Assembly (NCBI RefSeq): GCF_002897295.1 | Contig: NZ_BEXF01000020.1 | Coordinates: forward strand, 1-64,000 | DNA length: 64,000 bases | Reading direction: 5' to 3' | Source: Brevibacillus reuszeri | GTDB taxonomy: Bacteria; Bacillota; Bacilli; Brevibacillales; Brevibacillaceae | In this document: positions 59,033 to 64,000 of the stretch, piece after piece | How the letters are laid out: each line of letters begins with the position of its first letter | How positions within the stretch are numbered: the first letter of the stretch is position 1 | Made by a program: the position numbers and the translations under genes | The notes under the pieces: model-generated | Told to the model about the DNA's origin: nothing | Seen by the model: the letters and a program-made list of their open reading frames with translations, nothing else | Database searches by the model: none

Positions 59033-59066
59033 AGTGCGGAGAATAACGAGGGAGTTGTGACGCTAG

Positions 59067-59408
59067 ATGCAAGAGCTATTTGACAAAATGAAAGAATATC
59101 TCAACATGGATTCCGAGATTTCCTTCGCCGAATTTGATGGTTATTATAAAAATGTGGTTGCGTTCCTGAACGACAACTGGACAGGTTTGAACGAAGATGA
59201 CACCATGAAAATGCTGTTCATCCTCGATAACCTCAAATCCAACGGGGAAGACCGTGCGAAGCGTAAGGAAAAGGAAGCCAAAAAATACGGGAAAATGGCA
59301 CAGCGCACTGAAATCTGGGCAAATGCTCTGATTGGCCGTCTGCGTGAAGCTGGCTTGACTGACGAAGAAATCGGCAAGCGTTACGAAGAAATCTACGAAG
59401 CAGTATAA
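59067..59408 (+). CDS. Small conserved hypothetical protein
   Basis: A 113-residue, helical, charged protein of unknown function. SEISFAEFDGYYKNVVAFLNDNW and LRARTDEEIGKRYEEIYE-like segments are acidic and lack cysteines. No signal peptide or membrane helix. GGGAG ribosome site, strong extended -10 promoter upstream and a terminator after the stop mean it is an independently transcribed gene. Confidence 0.8.
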   Translation: MQELFDKMKEYLNMDSEISFAEFDGYYKNVVAFLNDNWTGLNEDDTMKMLFILDNLKSNGEDRAKRKEKEAKKYGKMAQRTEIWANALIGRLREAGLTDEEIGKRYEEIYEAV

Positions 59409-59423
59409 TAGCAAGAAAATGAC

Positions 59424-59457
59424 GATGAGGTCCGATCACGGGCCTCATCTTTTTTTG
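59424..59457 (+). terminator. Terminator of the small conserved gene
   Basis: GATGAGG (59424-59430) pairs with CCTCATC (59443-59449) with further inner pairs and an eight-T tail. Confidence 0.9.
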
Positions 59458-59626
59458 GTTTCATCAGCCCGACCTACGAGATATGTCAAAGGACTGGGAG
59501 TCATTTTCAAAAAGTTATGTCATTAGAACCAAATTTTGTAAAAACAATGTTAATAGGGCAAAATTACAGGATAAATATGGTAATCTTTAGAGGAATTCTC
59601 TATCCTATCAAAAGGAGTTGGACCAT

Positions 59627-61291
59627 TTGACCAAGCAAAGAAAGCATCGGCTATCATCCTTTCTTCTCTCCCTTGCGCTCTTCACAGGCATCTTTACGCT
59701 GCCACTGACGAACGCCACTGTCACCAAGGCAGAGGGACCACTCGATCCAGCACCTGTTTTGACGCCGAAAGTCGTAAATAACAACAACAGCAAAAAAATT
59801 CTCTTTGATAACACGCATGGACAGACAGCGGGAGCAGCCGACTGGGTCATTGACGGAGCATTTTCCGATTTTGGCGAAGCATTAGCGGACGAAGGGTATT
59901 ATGTTACCGAGCTGCGCAAGACGACACCGATCACTCTGAGCGATTTGGAGGATTATGCGGTATTCGTTATCGGAGAAGCAAATATCCCTTATAAAACCAC
60001 TGAACAGCAGGCGATGCTTGATTACGTGCAAAACGGCGGCAGTATTTTCTTCATCGGGGATCATTACAATGCAGACCGCAACAAAAACCGCTGGGATGCA
60101 AATGAAGTATTTAACGGGTATCGCCGCGGAGCCTGGAATGATCCAACGCAAGGCATGGACACGGGAGAACGCAATTCAGCTGCCATGCAAAATGTAGACA
60201 GCTCTGATTGGCTGGGAACCAACTTTGGCATCCGTTTCCGATACAACGCCCTTGGCGACATCACGGCAAATAACGTCGTGCCTGCAAGTGAATCGTTTGG
60301 GATTACAAGCGGAGTAAGCACAGTAGCGATGCACGCTGGCTCGACCCTGGCTATACTCGATCCGGATAAAGCGAAAGGAATTGTTTATTTGCCAACTACG
60401 AATGTGAAGTGGGCAAATGCCGTAGACCAAGGGGTGTACAATGGTGGCGGCGTAAACGAAGGACCCTATGTAGCGATTTCCAAGGCAGGAAGCGGAAAAG
60501 CAGCATTCATTGGTGATTCCTCTCCTGTTGAGGATGCTACGCCAAAATACAAGCGCGAGGAAAATGGCGCAAGTAAAAAGACTTACGATGGATTCAAGGA
60601 GCAGGATGATGCCCAGCTTCTCGTCAATCTGATCGATTGGCTGGCAGAACCAGAGGCGTACACGAGCTTTGACCAGTTGACCGGTTTTACTCCAAGTCCT
60701 GTCACACAGCTGTTGCCGATGGAAAATCCGCAAACCTCAACAGAGCCTGTGCCAGAGCCTTGGGCGGCACCTGCTGCTGGCTACAAATGGTGGGATGCTT
60801 CTACTTTTAAACAAGGTTCTTATGGTTACTCGAGTACGACGCCGAATCCGGGTACTGGCCAGGAATTCGAAGATTTTGAAACAGGGACAAAAGCAGCTTA
60901 TGCAGCCGGAGATGTGACATTGGAGAGCGGCACATGGAATTTGGATAATGCCCTGTTAGGAAATACGACTGCGGATAAAAAGCTGGGCAGTCAATCGGTA
61001 AGAGCACGAGCAGCTGGCTCAATCACGATGAAGTTTGATGTAAGCAACGTAACGACGGTCACGATTTCCCATGCAAATTATGGTACAGATACAGGCGCTA
61101 CGTGGAAGCTGCAAAAATCGGTAAACGGCGGGCAGACGTGGCAGGACGTCAGCAGCCTGCAGAGCAGCACCGGGGCTTTGCAGCAGCAGAGCTTTACTGT
61201 GAACGAAACAGGCAACGTCCGTTTCAAAATCGTCATCTCGGGAACGTCTGGCAAACGCCTCAACTTTGATGACATAACGTTTGACAACTAG
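59627..61291 (+). CDS. Large secreted protein with ThuA/GATase-like N-terminal domain
   Basis: A 554-residue secreted protein. After a signal peptide (SSFLLSLALFTGIFTLPLTN) a Rossmann-like segment follows: KKILFDNTHGQTAGAADWVIDGAFSDFGEALADEGYYVTEL and AVFVIGEANIPY...YVQNGGSIFFIGDHYN, resembling ThuA or DUF4350 folds. The C-terminal 140 residues (FEDFETGTKAAYAAGDVTLESGTWNLDNALLGNTT) form a jelly-roll domain also seen in secreted nucleases. TTG at 59627, nine bases after AAGGAG. It may be an extracellular hydrolase; catalytic residues cannot be assigned. Confidence 0.72.
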   Translation: MTKQRKHRLSSFLLSLALFTGIFTLPLTNATVTKAEGPLDPAPVLTPKVVNNNNSKKILFDNTHGQTAGAADWVIDGAFSDFGEALADEGYYVTELRKTTPITLSDLEDYAVFVIGEANIPYKTTEQQAMLDYVQNGGSIFFIGDHYNADRNKNRWDANEVFNGYRRGAWNDPTQGMDTGERNSAAMQNVDSSDWLGTNFGIRFRYNALGDITANNVVPASESFGITSGVSTVAMHAGSTLAILDPDKAKGIVYLPTTNVKWANAVDQGVYNGGGVNEGPYVAISKAGSGKAAFIGDSSPVEDATPKYKREENGASKKTYDGFKEQDDAQLLVNLIDWLAEPEAYTSFDQLTGFTPSPVTQLLPMENPQTSTEPVPEPWAAPAAGYKWWDASTFKQGSYGYSSTTPNPGTGQEFEDFETGTKAAYAAGDVTLESGTWNLDNALLGNTTADKKLGSQSVRARAAGSITMKFDVSNVTTVTISHANYGTDTGATWKLQKSVNGGQTWQDVSSLQSSTGALQQQSFTVNETGNVRFKIVISGTSGKRLNFDDITFDN

Positions 61292-61354
61292 GACGAGTAC
61301 ATTTATAATTTGTAACTAATTTGAATAGTTCGTTAGTTGCGTAGATAAGGAAGA

Positions 61355-61645
61355 GTAAAAGCAGAGAGCAGCGTTGCAGAGAGTCGTCCCTCGTGCTGAA
61401 AGGATGATCGCCAGCCTGTTTTGAAAATCACCTTGGAGCAGTGTCCTAGAAAAGAGAAAGCTAATTTCTGTTAGTAAAGGACAACGGATTCGTCTCCGTT
61501 ACCAGACGGGAGTTCCCATGTTGAACTTCCCTAAGTCTGTTTTCCGTGAGGGGAATAGAGTAGCTGAGTGGTACCGCGATGCCCTCGCCTCAGCCAGCCA
61601 TGCGCATATAAGCGCTGCTGGCGGGGCGGGGGCTTTTCTTTTTCA
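61355..61645 (+). promoter_or_regulatory. T-box leader (isoleucine-type) of ilvA
   Basis: The T-box core TGGTACCGCG is at 61569-61578, followed by a terminator (GCCCTCGCC... GGGGCGGGGGC, T-run at 61634-61643). A long stem I with GCTGAAAGG lies upstream, and ATC at 61437-61439 followed by A is a possible specifier codon. Uncharged isoleucine tRNA would promote readthrough into ilvA. Specifier position is inferred. Confidence 0.85.
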
Positions 61646-61691
61646 TGAGACAATAGAGACATGAGACACCTTTGGGAGGAGCATTCAATAT

Positions 61692-62939
61692 ATGAGTACA
61701 GTAACTGTGGAAGAGATCGTGGTAGCCAACCATGCCTTGAAAGACGTGGTAGAAAAAACACCGCTACAAAAAAACAAGGTCCTGTCCGAACGATATGGCT
61801 GCAATGTGTATTTGAAACGAGAAGACCTGCAAGTAGTACGTTCGTTTAAAATCCGAGGTGCTTATCATTTTATTCGCAATCTTTCGTCAGGCGAGAGGGA
61901 AAATGGTGTTGTATGTGCCAGTGCGGGGAACCATGCACAGGGTGTGGCTTATTCGTGTCATCAATTAAAAATTCAGGGAACGATCTTTATGCCGACGACA
62001 ACTCCGCGGCAAAAGGTCACGCAGGTGAAGCTGTTCGGCGGATCTTATGTGGAAGTGGTTCTGATTGGGGATACGTTTGACGATTCTTTTGCAGAAGCGA
62101 TGAAATATTGCATACAGGAAGAGAGGACCTTTGTTCATCCGTTTGATGATCCGCTTGTAGTTGCTGGACAAGGCACTGTAGGCTTGGAAATCATGAATGA
62201 CATGGAGGAGCCTGCCGATTTTGTTTTCATGAGCATTGGCGGGGGCGGACTGGCAGCTGGTGTAGGTACGTATGTAAAAGGGATCAGCCCGGATACGAAA
62301 ATCATTGGGGTAGAACCTGCGGGAGCGGCTTCTATGAAAGCGGCGCTTGAGCTCGGTGACGTGGTGACCTTGGATGAAATTGATAAATTTGTCGATGGAG
62401 CGGCTGTTAAACAGGTAGGGCAATTGACCATGTCACTTTGTCGTGATGTGCTGGACGACATCGTAATGGTGCCAGAAGGAAAAGTATGTACAACAATCCT
62501 TGATCTGTATAACAGCAACGCGATTGTGGTGGAGCCAGCAGGCGCTTTGTCCATCGCTGCGCTCGACTTTTACCGGGAGCAAATTGCCGGCAAAAACGTA
62601 GTGTGTGTCATCAGCGGGGGTAACAACGATATTGACCGGATGCAGGAAATCAAGGAGCGCTCGCTGTTACACGAAGGATTGAAGCACTATTTTGTGATTC
62701 ACTTCCCACAGCGTGCAGGCGCGTTGCGCGAGTTTATGGAAAAGGTGCTCGGGCCGCATGATGATATCACGCGTTTTGAATACACCAAGAAGAACAACAA
62801 AGAAAATGGACCTGCATTAGTGGGAATTGAGATGAAGTGCCAGGCGGATTATCAGCCGCTGGTGGCGCGAATGAAGCAGCATGGAATCAGCTATGTAGAG
62901 ATCACAAATGATCCGTATCTGTTCAATTTGCTGATTTAA
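61692..62939 (+). CDS. ilvA: Threonine dehydratase (biosynthetic)
   Basis: A 415-residue PLP enzyme. VVRSFKIRGAYHF contains the Schiff-base lysine, CASAGNHAQGVAYS binds substrate, and SIGGGGLAAG is the phosphate-binding glycine loop. The C-terminal ACT-like region (HYFVIHFPQRAGALREFMEKVLGPHDDITRFEY) mediates isoleucine feedback control. It deaminates threonine to 2-oxobutanoate, the first step of isoleucine synthesis. The ATG follows GGAGGAGC, and a T-box leader precedes it. Confidence 0.95.
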   Translation: MSTVTVEEIVVANHALKDVVEKTPLQKNKVLSERYGCNVYLKREDLQVVRSFKIRGAYHFIRNLSSGERENGVVCASAGNHAQGVAYSCHQLKIQGTIFMPTTTPRQKVTQVKLFGGSYVEVVLIGDTFDDSFAEAMKYCIQEERTFVHPFDDPLVVAGQGTVGLEIMNDMEEPADFVFMSIGGGGLAAGVGTYVKGISPDTKIIGVEPAGAASMKAALELGDVVTLDEIDKFVDGAAVKQVGQLTMSLCRDVLDDIVMVPEGKVCTTILDLYNSNAIVVEPAGALSIAALDFYREQIAGKNVVCVISGGNNDIDRMQEIKERSLLHEGLKHYFVIHFPQRAGALREFMEKVLGPHDDITRFEYTKKNNKENGPALVGIEMKCQADYQPLVARMKQHGISYVEITNDPYLFNLLI

Positions 62940-63097
62940 AAAGGCTGCTAAACCAGTCTGGAAAACAGAGCTGTGATCATTGTGTTACAACAGATTGCGA
63001 ATTTGCAAAAATGTATGAATACAGCGAAAAAGAGAGCAAGCGAGAGAGAATGAGCGCGAGAGAAAGATAATGCGGCGTAATGTATTATAACAAACTT

Positions 63098-63126
63098 TTA
63101 TAAAACAGCTCCTGTTGTAATACAAT
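63098..63126 (+). promoter_or_regulatory. Weak promoter of the YhfH-like gene
   Basis: TTATAA (63098-63103), 17-base spacer, TACAAT (63121-63126). Confidence 0.4.
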
Positions 63127-63156
63127 ACAGATAACAACACACGGGGGGTTAAAATC

Positions 63157-63318
63157 ATGACGCCGATCACTACTTTCTTTCGCAATCTGGAAGCAAAATG
63201 CTGCGCTGCTTGCGGGCAAACCATCAACGAACAGGCAGAATCCTATGCTACAGAATGCTTTACTTGCCAGGAGCAGGCATCCTTCGACGCCTACAAGCAC
63301 TACCATCAAAAACGCTAA
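63157..63318 (+). CDS. YhfH-like zinc-ribbon micro-protein
   Basis: A 53-residue protein. CCAACG (residues 15-20) and CFTC (34-37) supply two CxxC pairs, as in the YhfH family of Bacillus, small predicted zinc-binding proteins of unknown role. The ATG follows GGGGGG by seven bases. No membrane helix. A terminator with G-U-paired stem follows. Confidence 0.75.
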   Translation: MTPITTFFRNLEAKCCAACGQTINEQAESYATECFTCQEQASFDAYKHYHQKR

Positions 63319-63337
63319 TGAACCGATTCGAGAGATA

Positions 63338-63381
63338 AGGTGTACCGCTTGGCAGCAGCCAAAAGCAGGTGCGCCTTTTTT
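63338..63381 (+). terminator. Terminator of the YhfH-like gene
   Basis: AGGTGTACC (63338-63346) can pair with GGTGCGCCT (63368-63376) using two G-U pairs, followed by six T. Confidence 0.6.
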
Positions 63382-63475
63382 GTATGGAAAGCTACAAGGC
63401 TGTTTTCAGCAAAAAGGAACTTCCTTTGACTATCCAGAAAGTATGTAGGAATGGTTTCAAAAGGAGCGAGGGGGG

Positions 63476-64000
63476 ATGAGCATTTTGAAAGTCGTTTCTT
63501 TTTCTACAGATCGGCTCACAGAGGCAGGGAGATTGCTCGCTCTCTGCCAAAAACGAGCAAATGCAGCCATTCCTATGCTGCCAAGTCAAGGGGAGGCAGA
63601 AGAAATAGCCATTCGTGCTCTCACGGGCGAGTGGGAGAAAACAGGTGTATCAGGAGTAGCTGCGCTAGACGATGACAAGCTAGTCGGCTATGTCATCGGT
63701 CAAAAACAAGAAAATGCTATGCGTGGCAGGCACGTTTGGATCAGTTTGGCTGGTCAGGCGATAGCTTCGGAACAGCCTGTAGAGCTGTATCGGGATTTGT
63801 ACGCAGCAGCGGCCCAGGAATGGGTGGATGAGGGATATTTTTACCATTGCGCACTGTTGCCAGCCGGTAATCCGGAGCTGTTACAGACATGGTTTTGTCT
63901 CGGGTTTGGTCATGAGCAGGTACATGGTCTGCTCTCATTAGAGGAGCTTCAGCTGAGTGCCTCCTCATTGTGGGTGGAGGGAGTGGAGCTTCGCTTGGCG
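63476..64000 (+). CDS. Probable GNAT acetyltransferase, N-terminal part
   Basis: The frame is open from ATG at 63476 (AAGGAG nine to ten bases ahead) to the window edge, 175 codons. It begins SILKVVSFSTDRLTEAGRLL and contains SGVAALDDDKLVGYVIGQ, then WFCLGFGHEQVHGL, which resemble the first and last parts of the first GNAT domain in double-domain acetyltransferases. The rest lies outside the window. The function is unknown. Confidence 0.7.
   Translation, partial: MSILKVVSFSTDRLTEAGRLLALCQKRANAAIPMLPSQGEAEEIAIRALTGEWEKTGVSGVAALDDDKLVGYVIGQKQENAMRGRHVWISLAGQAIASEQPVELYRDLYAAAAQEWVDEGYFYHCALLPAGNPELLQTWFCLGFGHEQVHGLLSLEELQLSASSLWVEGVELRLA

Noticed and set aside
63741..63968. A 75-codon minus-strand frame at the right edge
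   Set aside because: Opposite the probable acetyltransferase reading frame, which is open from a good ribosome site to the window end.

Overview
The window looks like a chromosome segment of a low-to-mid GC, spore-forming Gram-positive bacterium of the Brevibacillus/Paenibacillus type. This is inferred from strong AGGAGG ribosome sites with many GTG and TTG starts, an S-layer (SLH) surface protein, two secreted proteins with copper-amine-oxidase stalk domains, OmpR-type two-component pairs, a T-box leader, a YhfH-like micro-protein and futalosine-pathway menaquinone genes. No rRNA, tRNA, CRISPR array or prophage was seen. Genes are densely packed in short operons on both strands, usually separated by clear Rho-independent terminators.

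Region by region: 1-0.6 kb is the right end of an IS200/IS605-type element (TnpB C-terminus, end hairpin). 0.6-8 kb carries a CD3324-type regulator, a methyltransferase, a large nested palindrome (1860-2063), the branched-chain amino acid carrier BrnQ, a first two-component system, a Ser/Thr-rich lipoprotein and an LD-carboxypeptidase. 8-13.3 kb holds an EamA transporter, a GNAT/DinB pair, a thioesterase behind a FadR-like operator, a HAD phosphatase and an ABC-2 transporter operon divergent from a second two-component system (13.5-16 kb). 16-25 kb holds YitT, SRPBCC, an orphan EutH ethanolamine permease with a cre site, a cold-shock protein, a nitroreductase, a methyltransferase, mqnB-mqnD and a secreted stalk protein. 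25.4-35.3 kb contains an Lsa-type ABC-F gene behind a transcription attenuator, a Cu/Zn-SOD-like protein, an 18-codon mini-ORF, a third two-component system with a Fur-box promoter, and a Fur-boxed ferric-iron ABC transporter followed by a FrnE-like DsbA protein.

35.4-51.5 kb is more accessory: a Gfo/Idh/MocA oxidoreductase divergent from a WYL regulator across a shared palindrome, a lysine/glutamate-repeat stalk protein, a LuxR-type regulator divergent from an esterase, Baeyer-Villiger monooxygenase and SDR operon (monooxygenase frameshifted near its end), a MazEF module, an ankyrin protein, Nudix and beta-lactamase-fold hydrolases, a TagA glycosyltransferase, a formylglycine-generating-enzyme-like protein and a DJ-1/PfpI protein. 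51.6-52.5 kb is a decayed stretch with gene remnants. 52.5-56.5 kb is a 1325-residue surface protein (propeller, duplicated cadherin-like pairs, five FIVAR repeats, SLH). 56.8-64 kb holds an SF0329-like protein, RlmD, a conserved small protein, a large secreted protein, an isoleucine-type T-box with ilvA, a YhfH-like protein and the start of a probable acetyltransferase.

Combined themes: iron sensing and uptake (28.7-34.4 kb), envelope signalling with an export pump (11.6-16 kb), and a ketone/alcohol catabolic module (40.3-44.6 kb) whose three enzymes form a consecutive chemical route. The candidates I consider least explained are the 1860-2063 nested palindrome, the Fur-linked two-component/ferric module and the duplicated surface protein. 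None is proven novel from sequence alone.
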